Of a DNA stretch of 64,000 nucleotides, positions 23,543 through 36,204 are shown piece by piece (the stretch's first letter is position 1; each line of letters starts with the position of its first letter). The stretch comes from Hippophae tibetana. Taxonomy: Eukaryota > Streptophyta > Magnoliopsida > Rosales > Elaeagnaceae. The position numbers were made by a program, and so were the translations under genes. The stretch covers positions 35,628,501 through 35,692,500 of the forward strand of contig CM072804.1 of NCBI GenBank assembly GCA_037013495.1, in the 5' to 3' direction. A model generated the notes under the pieces. It was not told the origin of the DNA. It was given only the letters and a program-made list of their open reading frames with translations, and did no database searches.

Positions 23543-25240
23543 TTGAAATTAAAGAATAACAAGCAAGAAGCTTCACAACATAGTATCATAGATGAGGAGA
23601 TTCTTGACATGGAAGAACCAAGATCTCTAAGAGACTATACGATGCCTTTTGTTTGTGGGATTCATTCCAGGATTAGAAGACCTGCAATTCAAGCCAACAA
23701 TTTTGAGATTAAGCCTGCAATTATTCAGATGATTCAAACTTCAGTTCTATTTAGAGTCTTACCTAATGATGACCCAAACTCTCATATAGTCAATTTTTTA
23801 GAGATTTGTGACACTTTCAGGCATAATGGAGTCACCGATGATGCTATCAAGCTGAGACTTTTTCCTTTTTCACTTTAGGATAAGGCAAAAAGTTGGTTGA
23901 GTTCATTTCCATCTATCTCTATCACTACTTGGGATGTTTAGCTCAAAAATTCTTAGCCAAATTATTTCCACCAGTAAAGACTACAAGGATGAGGAATGAT
24001 ATCACTACATTTGTGCAGTTTGACTCAAAACCACTATATGAGGCTTGGGAGAGGTATAAGGATCTACTTAAAATATGCCCTCACCATGGTTTACCAAAAT
24101 GGATTCAAGTTCAGACATTTTACAATAGTTTGATGCATCCGACTAGAAACATGATTCATACTGCAACAGGTGGTGCTCTTATGGGAAAATCTATTGATGA
24201 AGCCTATGACTTATTAGAGGAAATGGATTCCAAAAGCTACCAGTGGCCATTAGAGAGGATGATGCCTTAGAGAATCGCTGGAATTCATGAGATTGATGTT
24301 GTGTCTACTTTAACTGCTCAAGTGTCAACTTTGGTCAAGAAGATTGATACTCTACGTGTCCATTCTATTCAGAGTCCTTTTGTTGCATGTGAAATTTGTA
24401 AAGGAAGCCATACCAATGACAGATGTTCTCACAACTCTAAATTTGTCAGTTTTGTTGCCAACTATAATAGGCATCAAAACAACCCTTATCCCAACACTTA
24501 CAATCTAGGTTGGAAGAATCATCCTAATTTTTCTTGGAATATCAATCAAGGCCCGTCATCTTTTATGAAGCCTACATATCCTCTGGGTTTTCACAACCAA
24601 GCTCCACCACAAGAGAAGAATCAATCACTGGAAGATATGTTTGCTCAATGCATGGTTAAGAATGAGACTATTCTTCAAATCAAGTGACATTTATCATAAA
24701 TCTTGAAGTTTAATTCGGTAAACTTGCTACTATTATCAAAAATCGCCCTCAAGGAGCTTTTCCTAGTGATACTGAAACCAATACAAATAGGGAAGGAAAA
24801 GAGCATTGTAAGGCAATCACACTTAGAAGTGTAAAAGAGTTGAAAGAAATGTGAAAGTCCGGTTGTCCCCCAACTCCTATTGTTGAAGCTATTGGTCCAA
24901 AAAAACAAGATCATGTGGAAGAGAAAGTCGAAGATAATGAAGCAACAGAAAAGCCGATGATGAAGCATGGTTCAGATAGTCCCAAGCCTTACACCCTACC
25001 ATTCCGTTTCCTCAGCACTTCCATAAGAAAAAGCTTGATAAGCAATTCTTCAAGTTTTTTGAGGTGTTTAAAAAGCTTCATATTAACATTCCTTTTGATA
25101 ATGCTTGGGATAAAATGCCTAGCTATGTCAAATTTATGAAGGATATCTTGTCTAAGAATAGAAGGTAAGGTGATTTCAAGATAGCTTCTCTTACAAAGGA
25201 ATGTAGCATCATCCTTCAAAAAAAGCTACCACCTAAGCTT
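23543..25240 (+). pseudogene. gag pseudogene of element B (Athila type)
   Basis: The capsid protein would form the virus-like particle in the cytoplasm. Motifs in order include NNFEIKPAIIQMIQT, LRLFPFSL at a stop codon, DKAKSWLSS, then after a frame change AQKFLAKLFPP, YEAWERYKDLLKICPHHG, FYNSL and EAYDLLEEM. A CCHC-type knuckle (CEICKGSHTNDRC) lies near 24390-24425. Further on, AITLRS and, in broken frames, MPSYVKFMKDILS-like text mark the C-terminal end. At least three stops and two frame changes break it. Confidence 0.8.
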
Positions 25241-25975
25241 AAATATCTAGGAAGTTTCACCATTACTTGTACTATTGGTGAGAAATTCTTTGGTAGAGCT
25301 CTATGTGATCTGGGTGTCATCATTAATTTAATGCCTATTTCCATCTATCATAGACTTGGATTAGGATAAGCACACCCAACCACTTTCACTCTTCAACTTA
25401 CAGATAGGTCTTTGAAGCACCCAATAGGCATTTTAGAGGATGTACTTATGAAGGTAGACAAATTTATCTTTCTTGTGGATTTTTTAATTCTCAATATGGA
25501 GGAAGATAAAGATATCCTTATTATTCTCGAGTGGCCATTTTTAGCAACAGGTAGGACTTTTATTGATGTTAAAAAATGGGAGCTCACCATGAGAGTTCAA
25601 GACCAAGAGGTAACTTTCAAGTTTTTTAAAGCTATGAAATTTCCAAGTGAATATGATGATTGTTTTAGAGTTGATGTGGTGAATAAGTTAGTTGAAATTA
25701 GGTTCACAAAAAACTTTACTACTGATTCTTTGGAAGTTTCTCTTGTGAAGACTAATGTTATTAATAACCTAGAATCTCTTGAGTATCTTAAGCTACTTAA
25801 AGAATCCCCACAACTCTCTAGTTATCAGACTAAAGTTGATATATCACAAGTTGTAACACCTTCTAAATCTACTCATTTGAAGCCATCTATGGAAGAACAA
25901 CCATCATTAGAGCTTAAACCATTTCCTAATCATCTATGGTATGCTTATTTGGGTGATATCCTACTCTACCCATGA
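25240..25975 (+). pseudogene. Protease pseudogene of element B
   Basis: The Athila aspartic-protease region is clear: ALCDLGVIINLMP around the active-site Asp (about 25300), then a TAG stop after RLGLG, and TTFTLQLTDRSLKHPIGIL, VDKFIFLVDFLILNMEED and ATGRTFIDV. The usual ILGRPFL reads IILEWPFL. It would have cut the gag-pol polyprotein. It is broken and presumed inactive. Confidence 0.75.
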
Positions 25976-26992
25976 TTATTTCATCCTCTCTTGATGAAGA
26001 TCAAGAAAACAAGTTGTTAAGAGCGTTGATAAATTATAAGGCAGGTTTAAGGTGGCCTATAGCTAATATTAAAGAGATCAACCCTTCATTATGCATTCAT
26101 AAGATCTTGATTGAGGAAGATTACAAGCCTAATAATGAGCCTTAATGTCGTTTGAATCCAATCATGAAGGATGTAGTGAAAGACGAGATCATTAAGTGGT
26201 TAGATGCATGTATTATCTATCCCATTTCAAATAGCTCTTGGGTTAGCCCAATTCATTGTGTGCCAAATAAAGGAGGAATTACGATGGAGGCTAATAGCAA
26301 TAATGAGATTATTCCCACAAGAAAAGTGACAGGTTGGTGAGTCTATATGGATTGCCAAAAGCTCAACAAGGCTACTTGCAATGATCATTTCCCTTTTCCA
26401 TTCATTGATTAGATACTTGATTGATTGGCTGGACATTCGTTCTATGTTTCTTGGATGAGTTTCTGGATACAACCAAATTGCTATAACTCATGAGGATCAA
26501 GAGAAGACCACTTTCACTTCTCCATATGGAACTTTTTTCTTTTTGGAGAATGCCTTTTGGACTTTGCAATGCCACAACTACTTTTCAAAGGTGTATGATG
26601 ACTATCTTTTTAGACATGGTGGAGAATTTCATTGAGGTATTTATGGATGACTTCTCAGTTTTTGGTGATTTATTTAATATATGTTTGCATAACCTTTCTT
26701 TGGTCCTATAACGATGTTAAAATCCAAACTTGGTGTTAAATTGGGAAAAATGTCATTTCATGGTATAAGAAGGTGTTATTCTCGACCATCTAATTTCTTT
26801 GAAAGGAATTTAAGTGGATAGGGTAAATATTAAGACTATTGAGAAGTTATCGCCTTCAACATCTATTAAAGGAATTAGAAGTTTTCTTGGTTATATGGGA
26901 TTCTACAAGAAGTTCATCAAGGAATTTTCCAAGATCTCTAAGCCTCTTTGAAATCTTTTGGAGAAAAATAAGAAATTCAATTTTGATGAAGA
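25976..26992 (+). pseudogene. Reverse transcriptase pseudogene of element B
   Basis: Broken frames show RLNPIMKDVVKDEIIKWL, YPISNSSWVSPIHCVPNKGG and PTRKVTGW. After stops and a frame change come RMPFGLCNATTTFQRCMM and the catalytic FMDD box (about 26640-26655), then FLGYMGFYKKFIKEFSKIS. These are the palm and thumb motifs of Athila RT. Premature stops occur at about 26340, 26410 and later. Confidence 0.75.
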
Positions 26993-27590
26993 TTGTCTAG
27001 AAGCTTTTCGGGGGTTGAAAGAGAATTGATCACTACTTCCATCATTTTTACACTAGATTGGAGTCTACCTTTTGAGCTCACGTGTGATGCTAGTGACTTT
27101 GCAGTTGGAGCTGTTTTGGGTCAACGCAAAGAGAGAGTTTTTCATGCCATCTACTTTGCTAGCAAGATGTTGACCAATGCTTAGCTTAATTATGCTACCA
27201 CAGAAAAGTAGTTACTTGCTATTGTATATGCTTTTGAAAAGTTCCACTCCTATCTAATTGGTACTAAGGTGATAGTTTACATTGATCATTATACCATAAA
27301 ATATCTTATTGCTAAGAAGGATGCAAAGCCGAGATTGATTAGATGGGTACTCCTATTGCAAGAATTCGATTTGGATATCAAGGATAAGAAAGGAACTGAG
27401 AATCAAGTGGCAGATCATCTATCTATACTAGAGAACATTGATGGTGTCACAGATAAGACCATTGGTGAAACTTTTCCAGGTGAGCAATTATTTTCCTTTG
27501 ATCAATGAAGTGTGCCATGGTATACTGATTATGTTAATTATATTGTGAGCAATATGCTTCCACCTGATTTATCTTTCCAATAGAAGAATA
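26993..27590 (+). pseudogene. RNase H pseudogene of element B
   Basis: LPFELTCDASDFAVGAVLG carries the first acidic residue, and IYFASKMLTNA and [10 protein letters not shown] follow. The acid in IDH is kept here. [18 protein letters not shown] and NQVADHLS close the domain. In-frame stops occur near 27182 and 27210. Confidence 0.75.
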
Positions 27591-28720
27591 AATTCTCACA
27601 TGATGTTAAGTACTATGTATGGGATGTGCCTTTCTTGTTTAAGTAGTATGCATATCAAATTATTAGAAGGTGCATTCCCAAGGAAGAAATTGATGACGTA
27701 CTTAGGCATTGTCATTCTTCAGCCTATGGGGGTTATTTTAAAGGAGAAAAAATAGTGGCTAAGGTTCTTCAATCATGTTTTTACTGGCCAACTCTATTTA
27801 AAGATGCACATTTATTTATCTCATGCTGTGATAGGTGCCAAAGAGTTGGCAACATTTCAAAGAGACATGAGATGCCTTTCAACAACATTCTTAAGGTGGA
27901 AATATTTGATGTTTGGGGTATTGATTTCATGAGACCTTTTATCTTTTCCTACAACAACCTTTACATTCTTGTTGTTGTGGATTATGTTTCTAAGTGGGTG
28001 GAATCAGTTGTCTTGCCTACCAATGACTCCAAGGTGGTGTTGAATTTCTTAAAGAAAAACATGTTCACTCGTTTTGGCACCCCAAGGGCAATCATTAATC
28101 ATTATTACAATAAATATTTTGAAGCCCTCCTTGCCAAATATGGGGTTACTCATAAGATCACAACAACTTACCATCCTCAAACAAGTGGACAAGTTGAGAT
28201 TTCAAATAGAGAGGTGAAGAGGGTCCTTGAGAAGACAATAAATCTTTCTAGGAAAGATTGGTCTAAGAGGTTAGAGGATGCACTTTAGGCATACCAGACA
28301 TCATATAAGACACACATTGATAAGTCTATATATCAGTTAGGTTTTGGGAAAGCTTGTCATATCCCAGTTGAACTAGAGCACAATGTGTATTGGGCAATCA
28401 AGAATCTGAATTTTGACTTAAGAGCCGCAAGCGAAAAGCATTTTCTACAACTCAATTAGATGGATGAGTTTCGTCTACAAGCATATGAAAATGCTAAGCT
28501 TTATAAGGAGAAAACAAAGAGATGGCATGACAATAAGATCTTTCATCGGTACTTTGAACCAGGACAGAAAGTTTTGCTCTTCAATCTAGATGGTTAGGTC
28601 CTTTCACTATTACCAAAGTGCATCCATATAGAGCTATTGACATTAAAGATGAATAATCACAAAGGATTTTACAAGTGAACGGGAAAAGACTCAAACATTA
28701 TTAGGGAGGTGACATTGATT
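27591..28720 (+). pseudogene. Integrase pseudogene of element B
   Basis: The zinc-binding region is visible ([12 protein letters not shown] then [14 protein letters not shown]). In the core, the first Asp is kept in FDVWGIDFM and the Glu in [15 protein letters not shown], but the segment that normally reads IISDGGSHF is INHYYNKYF, so the second catalytic Asp is lost. The C-terminal part ([43 protein letters not shown]) is split by stops. A related, better-kept copy lies in element C. Confidence 0.8.
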
Positions 28721-28730
28721 GTCAAAAGTC

Positions 28731-29502
28731 CACCATTTTGTTATCCGATCCTACCTAAAGCAGAGAAATAAGAAGTCAAAATGATGACTCTAAATCAAGC
28801 ACTTCTTGGGAGACAACTCAGGTGTTTTAGTTTTTATTTATTTTACTTAGTTGCACACATATTAGTTTGAATATTTCTTTATTTTGTTTGGTAGGTGCAA
28901 ATTGGACAAAGTGAAGCTATTTTTTTTTTTTTTGGATTTCAATCTTACAAGCCAACTCACCAACTAGGAAAGTTTCTTTTAACCCATCTCATTTGTTCTA
29001 TAGTTTTCACACATTGAGTACAATGTGCATATTAAGTTTGGGGGTGGAGAGATTGAACTTATTTGAATTATTTGCTTGGTATTATTGCTTGTGTGGCTTT
29101 GTTTGTTTGGTTGATTGAAACTTGAGGATATATTGTGTTTTTCATGGTGATTTATTTTTATTTCTTAGGTTGGATTGATGCATAACTCTTTGAAAAATGT
29201 GAATATTGTCTAAGTTTGTGTGTAATTTTTAGTAAGTTTCACTTTGAAAAGAATATGTCTATTTATGAGCACTAGTCTTGATCTTTGAGTTCTTATGCTA
29301 ATTTAGAGAAGGTTTATATGAATATGCAATTCTATTGATCTCCTTTGGTTTCACATGTCTTAGAATTTGTTTGATTTCCTCTCAAAGTAAAATCCTAGAC
29401 AACACTTAACCAAGGAAATGATTTAAGTCATATTTGGATCGTTTGAGCCTTTCTATCCAACCATACTGGTTTTATATTGAACCTTTATATTGACTTTATT
29501 TG
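28731..29502 (+). other. Post-pol non-coding region of element B
   Basis: The linker ACTCTAAATCAAGCACTTCTTGGGAGACAAC is the Athila post-pol signature. TTAAGTTTGGGGGTGGAGAG at about 29033 is a purine-rich tract. No envelope-like ORF can be read. Confidence 0.6.
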
Positions 29503-30172
29503 TCACCCAGCCTGCATACACCATATGTCTGATTCTCCTACCAACAAATCAAAGCTCGCCACATGTCATGTGTAGTGTAAAAAAAATTAAAAAATTGCTC
29601 CAACTACTTGTTTATTTTGCATGCCCTTTTTTTCAAAAAACGAACAGATAGTAACATATAGAAGAGGAGAAGGCTATTTTTCTTCTTTTACAAAAGCCAT
29701 TTTTTAGAGAGAAAAAATGTATATTTTGGGTAAAACACCCAGAGAGCAAAATGGAGAGGAAAAAAATGTACTTTTTTTAGTTGAATATTGAGTTAGCAAC
29801 TCTTGAATATTGGGGCCTTCTTGAAGACTATTGTGCAAGACTTTGAAGTGGAATATTGCTTTGAGATTGAGGAATCATCAAAGAGTTTCTTCTAATCCTT
29901 TTGACTTTTGATTTAATTTTTCTTAAATGTCTAAATATTCTTGAATTTTGATTTCAATATTTGCTATGAAAAAAATTATTTGTTCTAAGGTTCCAATGTA
30001 GCTTACATTATGGAGCTTGAATTAATTATTTTTGAATTATTTGTGGGATGTTGCTTTTAATTTGTTTTTCTATTTGTACTTAATGCCTTTGATTGTTGGA
30101 AGATTAATCAATTGATTTGTGAATCCTAATGAACTTTTAAAAGGAATTTTTGTGTTTTGCTCTTGGATAGAA

Positions 30173-30217
<45 letters not shown>

Positions 30218-30560
30218 TTTATTGTATGTGTAGTTATTGAGAACTTTGAGCTTAATGAATCTTTGGTAAATTTAATTCTCATAGTTATATAGTGAATTAA
30301 TTTATTGAGATGTGTCTATTTGTTATCGGTAGAGATAGGTGGATAAATTAGGAGTTCTTGGTTGACAAATTAAATGCGAGAACATAAATCAAGAGAAAAT
30401 AATATGATTCAAGTGGATTAAATTGGTGAAATTGCAATCCTAAAGTTTTCTTCAAGTGTTAATCTTATATATTGTTATTTAGAATTAGTTTAGTTTAACT
30501 CTATTCAAATATCGATTTTTTGGATAAAATTAGGTTGAAATAAGTTTAGTACTTAACATA
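29503..30560 (+). mobile_element. Partial 3' LTR of element B
   Basis: It is homologous to 22260-23247 of the 5' LTR, for example TGTAGTGTAAAAAAAAT and TAGCAACTCTTGAATATTGGG. The left part is missing, and the right part is cut after GTACTTAACATA. Text at about 32006-32030 (GGAACGATATCGTATTTATC) resembles the next LTR words and may be the displaced remainder. Confidence 0.75.
30175..30217. repeat. Expanded TA microsatellite in B's 3' LTR
   Basis: About 20 TA units stand where the 5' LTR has a much shorter run (near 22928-22938). Confidence 0.9.
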
Positions 30561-32005
30561 AAAATAAACATAGATTCAATAAATATTTATGCAAATTTTA
30601 TCTTTTATAATAGTGGAGTATTTATGGATATAATAACTAAGTTAATTATGCTTGCTCATATTATTTAGGTTATTAAAGATATGAATTGATATTTATTGAT
30701 TCTCCCTTTTTTATATGAATACCACCTTCGGTGAGGTTAGATATTCTTTGTTAACTAAACAAATCAATTAACACCTATGGGTGGGGTTGATAACCAATTT
30801 GCTTAATTAAATTAATTCTTTTTTCTAAGAGATTGAAAATGAACCATTTAAATGCCACCTTTGGTGGGGTTAGACAGTTTAAACTTTATTCAAGGTGTCC
30901 AAATTAAACCTAAGAATTTAGTTATTCGAGTACTAACTTTCAAGTTTTAAAACCACTACTGAAAACATGTTGTCAATACATTTTCAGATAATAATTCTTA
31001 TAAAAACTTTTGAAATAGAGCTTCACTCTAACTACCGGGCAATTGTACCATCAAATAAAAGAGCACTACTCTAAATCAGACCGGATAACTAAACCTTAAA
31101 ATCTAATTTTCAGGTTTAAGTTTATAATGAAAAATAATATATTTATCTTTAACATTCTTAATATAAAATCATGAATAAAAACAAAATCAATTCATTTTAG
31201 AGATTTTTACCTATTTAATATTTCACAAGCATAACAACGTTATTATTACATCATGATTATAAATAGCCAGCAAAGTTAAATTTAATCACAGCTAAATTAA
31301 ATATAACATGTAAGAATAAAGCATAAAAAAATAACTATAAGAAAATAAAATCCATACAGAACTTCGATGCTATTCCCGTTACTGGAAAATCTCAAAGCGG
31401 AATTTGCACTCCTATTTATTGAATCAAAAGCTAATAAATTACAAAAGCATAACTAGTTCTTCCCAAAAATGGAAGAACTCTAAAACTAAGAAAAACTAAA
31501 AAAACTAAAAAATCTAAGAAAAGAGAGAAAGAAAGAGAGAAGAGAATGTGTTTTGAGGTGTTTTAGAAGTGAAGAGAAAGGGGTATTTATAGGTGAGAAT
31601 GGAGAGAAAAAGTGGTGGAAAAAATGTTTAAAAATTGTGAAAACGCGGAGTGGTGATTGCTGATGTCATTTGATGACGTCAGCATGACATGGGGCAGTTG
31701 CATGCGAAAAATGGGGCGAAATGGGTAGCGGCACGCGCGGAGGGCAACTGGGCGTGCAGGGGCGCGCACGGATCTAGAGCAAGGCACACGCGGGCGTGGG
31801 CGTTGGACTACAGCATGACGCACGCGGGTCTGGGCAAAACAATAAAAAATACCTGAAAAAATACCTGAAAACCAATAAAAATACCCATGATTTCGAAAAA
31901 GACAAATTTATATAAATATATGATAAAACATATAAATATATATATATTTAATCAATTAATGTGCATAAAATCATGGTAATTTTAGTGGTTTTTGAGTACT
32001 CATTA
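30561..32005 (-). mobile_element. Minus-strand LTR fragment of the A/C family
   Basis: Read on the minus strand it begins TAATGAGTACTC (family start TGATGAGTGCTC) at 32005 and follows the element C LTR through the GC-rich block, the TGACGTCA site and the TATA box, down to GAATCTATGTTTATTTTTATG. The distal end of the LTR is missing. No primer site or PPT flanks it, so it is a solo LTR or fragment. Confidence 0.75.
31584..31681 (-). promoter_or_regulatory. LTR promoter: TATA box and TGACGTCA palindrome
   Basis: TATAAATA (31584-31591 on the minus strand) lies 82 bases from TGACGTCA (31674-31681). A second half-like site, TGATGTCA, sits just beside it. TGACGTCA is the classical target of bZIP factors of the TGA/CREB type. 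The same layout recurs in the two LTRs of element C. Confidence 0.65.
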
Positions 32006-33317
32006 GGAACGATATCGTATTTATCACTTTTAGGTAGCTCCACAAGGTTCTCGATGGACCCCTCATCGAACCCATTGTCGAACCCCAAGCGAGGTGGTTG
32101 GGGAAGCCTCAAGGAGGATGGTTGAGACTGTTAGCCCTATTCTACTCTTTTCTAGGCAAGAAAATCATATTAAAATTCTGTTGAATTTTTTTTTAATCTT
32201 GCTTCTGTTTTACAATTCACTTTGAGTGTGTTTCAGTGCTTGTGTTACTTTTTATGTTAATAACATAGCATTCTAGAGTGTTGAAGGTTTGGGACTATTT
32301 TATTATTCTATTGAGAACAAAATTATGAGTTTGGGTTAGGTTAGTGTTATTTGAAGTTTCCTAAAATAGTGTTTGTATTTTCTCATGGTTGAGGTACTTC
32401 CCATGTTTCTTGTTCACGTTATTGATCATTTACCAATCACACTATTAAGTGTGATAGTGGCTTTGAGTGAAAGTTGGATCTGTGTGTCAGATCAAATAGT
32501 TACAGAGGTAGCGAGAAAAGGGCAATAATAGGCAATTAGGACAGGTCGATTCAGACTTATAGAGGTATTCGCATTTATATTTCTATCAAGTTGTATTTAT
32601 TTATTGTTTAATGAATTATTTGTTATCGAGTAGTTGCTATAAGAAACCTGAGAATTTTACAATATAAATATAGGTTATATGTATGTTTACCTCGTTACAT
32701 TTATTGTTGTGTATGATCTGATGCTTTGTTGGTATAATCTTAGTTTATATAGTGTATGTACCAACAAGTTGTGATTAAACTCTTATTAGAAACCTTTTGT
32801 TATTTGTTACATGCCTATTGCTTTTTTTATTTTTATATCTATTATTTAAATTAATTTGCCAGCTCTGTGATTATTTTATACTGCTTTTGTGTTTTATCTG
32901 CTATGTGTTTACTTTCTATTACTAAGGAGTTTGGGGCGAGTCTTTTAGGAGTCAGTATCTCTTTATCCTAATTGTGTACCAGGTTCCAAACTCTTTCAAA
33001 CCCTAAAATATAATTAATTATAGGGACAAAATAAACAATTTCATGTATTACTATTATAACAATAACAAATTGACTATCAATAGTATTATTCCCAAATTTC
33101 TCTTTTGAATATATATATATCATTCATTAAAATAGAAGATACAAAGAGAATCCAATTACATAATTAGAAGTCCTATTATTTTTGTCTTGGCATTTTCAAT
33201 TGAAAAGTACTAAGTCTCTATATTTTATTCAATGTGTTTTCATCCTTTATGTAAGATCAATTACTATCAGTTCAATATATTGCACACACTTATATAGAAT
33301 TTATACTTTGTATGTTT
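32006..33317. other. Unassigned DNA, no gene recognised
   Basis: No long frame or known motif is visible. It probably consists of repeat remnants. Confidence 0.35.
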
Positions 33318-33984
33318 GTTGATGAGTGCTTGAAAAGTACTACATGTAACATAATTTTATGCATTTTTAATGTCAAATAGATTTGTATTTACATAATTCT
33401 ATCATCGTTTTAGCAAATCTATCATTTTAGAATAACGGTTGTATTTTGTTGTTTTCAATTATTTATGGCTTTAAATTGATTTAACTCACAATACTTGAAG
33501 AATTGTACCTAGAAGCATTCAATTACAACCTAGAAGAATAAAAGGATAACATATATAAGCCTTACATTTATACTAATCAAGCTTGTAAGGTGATGAAAAA
33601 AAAGAAGTTGAAGAAATGTATCCAAGTTTGACGCATCCAGATATAACACATCCAAATTTAGTGTGTCTAGAGTCAATACATCCAGATTCAAAGCATCATA
33701 ATTGAAAAGCATCCAGATTCAATGCATGCTTGACGGTGAAAAAATGTGTGTTGTGGTGTGATATGATTTCTCAATCAGGATCCATTTTTCTCTCCCTTTT
33801 TGTAGCTATATAAAAGGCCTCCCTCCTTCATCTCTTAACAACTAAATTTTTTAGTTCTAAGTTTTCTTTTTATTTTCTTTACTTGTATGAGTAGTTTTAG
33901 GTTAGTTTTTAGGTTAGCCGTTCCACCATATAAAGATACATGGATAAAATCCCCCAATTGTATGTAAAGATGATCCAAAGATCT
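33318..33984 (+). mobile_element. LTR-like piece
   Basis: It opens TGATGAGTGCTTGAAAAGTACT, as gypsy LTRs in this window do, and has a TATATAAAAGG box at about 33808. At 33620-33725 a loose repeat of CATCCAGATTCAA-type words occurs. No matching primer site follows. Confidence 0.45.
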
Positions 33985-35345
33985 TAAGAAGATAGTGATA
34001 ACTCATTCAGAGATTTGGAATCATTTAATTTGTTTTGTCCATAAAGGGTTATGCTTGCTAAAATCCCATGTATTAGGTTCAATTATAGTTAGTTATATCA
34101 TTAACACTTCCCACAATCTGGATCAGCCCATTAATGAAGAAAGACAAATGGAGAAAGTTCTCTATCATATCCTAGCTCGATTTGGGGAGAACATAATTGT
34201 AATTAAAACATTTAAGAAGACTGAGGACTTAAAGATTCATAAACCAATAGGTGATCTTCATGTTTTCAAGGTTCTCTAACTTTTTCCCAAGAATGGAAAA
34301 CCTACTGTTGATAAAGGAAAAAGCTTAGATCTTAAGCGTACCAAGAGTAGAAGTAGTAAGGAAAAGGTTACTTCAGTGGCTAGTGATGATAGTTCTAGCC
34401 TTAATGAGGATGAGATGCACTGATTGCCAAAAAAATTGCTAAGTTCTTGTGAAAGCAAGAATAACCTTTTTGTGGGTCCATAAGAGAAAGCTTGAGTAGA
34501 AGAGACTATAAAGGTGGGAAGATGAATGAAGAATTTGATGACAAACATTAGAGTAGGGGGCACATAAACTATATTAAACGTTTTGAGTATGGAGAGCCAA
34601 AACACATTGCTAGCTAATGCTTCAATGAATAAAACCACTCTGGTAAGAGGCTTATGAAGGTTGAGGTTACTATTTTGGATAGTAATTGTAATACTAAAGA
34701 GTAAGGCAATAATTACATTGCTTTTATAGGATCAAAATATGTAGAATATATTAGTACTACTGCATCAAAATCTGCCATGTTTGTGAATGAAGATGATAAA
34801 GATCATGAAGAACTTCTCAAAACCTATAATGACTCTTGAGATAGCATATTAAGTCAAAGAAGGCTTTGGAAAGTGTTGATGAAAATGATAAGAATGAAGA
34901 TTACTTAAAGAAGTGAGAGATTCATGGAGAAAAATTGCAACAAAATAGTGGTTGAATGTTAACCCAACCGTTCCAGAATGAAGTTTATGTAGAACTTAAA
35001 AAGCCTTGAGTTGAATCAAGAAAATTATTGGATTTTTAGCCTTTATTTATCCAAGGATAATCAAATCAATCTTCTTGATAAAAGGTGATTGTGTTGAAAA
35101 GTAGTAAATAATATTTGCATATGCTCTTTTGGAAAAGGATGAGAAGGTTATAGATATGTGCTATTCAATTGTATTTCTTTAGGTATCCATTACAGAAAAG
35201 GATGCCCTCATAAAATCATTAGAACTCAAGTAAGTCAAGCTTGAAGGGGATTTGGAACACTCCAAGGAACTATTAAGAAGCTAATGCTAGGAACTCAAAA
35301 GTTGGATGAAATTCTGATTCGCAACAAGATGCCGGGTGAAGACAG
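33985..35345 (+). pseudogene. Decayed copia-type gag
   Basis: The frame 33995-34279 contains NEERQMEKVLYHILARFG, a position typical of copia gag. After a stop come GKSLDLKRTKSRSSKEK and DDSSSLNEDEM, the basic-then-acidic linker of that family. RFEYGEPKHIAS-stop-CF (about 34578-34620) is a CCHC knuckle whose first two Cys have become Arg and Tyr. Further on EGDLEHSKELL and LGTQKLDEIL recall the coiled C-terminal part. More than ten stops break it. No protease, integrase or RT follows. Confidence 0.55.
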
Positions 35346-36180
35346 GGGTTGGGTTTTGTTGAAGATTATCCTACTACCTCCAAGTTCATCAAACTCATGC
35401 CTAATGACCCAAAGATAAAGACCATGTTTTCCACTCTAAGAGATAATTCCTAGATTGTGCACCAACTATGATTTTCCAACATAGTGAACACTTCACCTCC
35501 TATAGCCTCGTCTCATTATGTCGATGATGGTTTTTTGTCCCTACTTACACACTTTTTACCTACTTATCAGTACTATGAAAATCATGAAAATATTATATCA
35601 CATTATGAGAGATTGAATATTCATCCACATGTGAGAGTTAATGTATGGATTGCTTATCCCTCTTTTCTCCTTGTGCTGCTCCTTGGAGTTTGAGAACTTA
35701 TTTTTCTTAACTCTTCTACACTTCATGTTGTATCTTTGTAGTACTATTGGCCACCTTATTTTCCCCTAATCTTTCTATTCTGATTACTCTGAATGTAACT
35801 AATGTGGTTCATCTAAGCATTTTCTTTCTATATATATGCATTATGCATCGACAACATAGTACTGAAAGGGACCAAAAATCTATTTAAAATAGCCTGCTTA
35901 TCCATTTGTATGGTCATAAATTGATTTTGTTGATGTATTTCTAAACAAAATTAATCTCGAGTATTTCATGTAGCTTATACAAATGTAAACTAGAGGTTTC
36001 ATTTTGTACTATAAAAAAAGGAATTAAGTTTGATCACTTTTTTTCTATTTGATCAGTGTGTGAATTATTTTCTCTCTATCTTGTGTAGTTCCTTCTATTT
36101 TATTTCTGTCCTTTACTCATGTGTTTTGTAACATTATTTCTATTATTTTTGATACTTTTTGTTATAAAAAAATATTACGC
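35346..36180. other. Unassigned DNA
   Basis: A 69-codon open frame (35484-35693) has no recognisable motif. Nothing else was seen. Confidence 0.35.
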
Positions 36181-36204
36181 TCCCTGACAATGGCATCAAA
36201 AACT
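36181..36204 (-). other. Minus-strand primer-binding site (tRNA-Asp type)
   Basis: The minus strand reads CAAGTTTTTGATGCCATTGT then CAGGGA. The 18-base core matches 13 of 18 positions of the Athila site, and all five differences are transitions. This implies an LTR edge at about 36205 with the LTR to the right. Confidence 0.6.

Larger units (their letters stand above)
21697..30560 (+). mobile_element. Element B: decayed Athila-type Ty3/gypsy retrotransposon
   Basis: Order is 5' LTR, Asp-type primer site, gag, protease, RT, RNase H, integrase, non-coding 3' region and partial 3' LTR. That domain order (integrase last) defines Ty3/gypsy, and the sequence motifs fit the Athila lineage. Coding parts hold very many stops and frameshifts. 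The left end abuts the broken 3' LTR of element A, which suggests that B inserted into A. Its 3' LTR is cut at 30560 by a minus-strand LTR fragment. Confidence 0.8.

Noticed and set aside
33530..33712. Minus-strand frame with repeated LDxLxLD words
   Set aside because: It results from a short CATCCAGATTCAA-type DNA repeat in an LTR-like piece and has no start context or neighbours supporting a gene.
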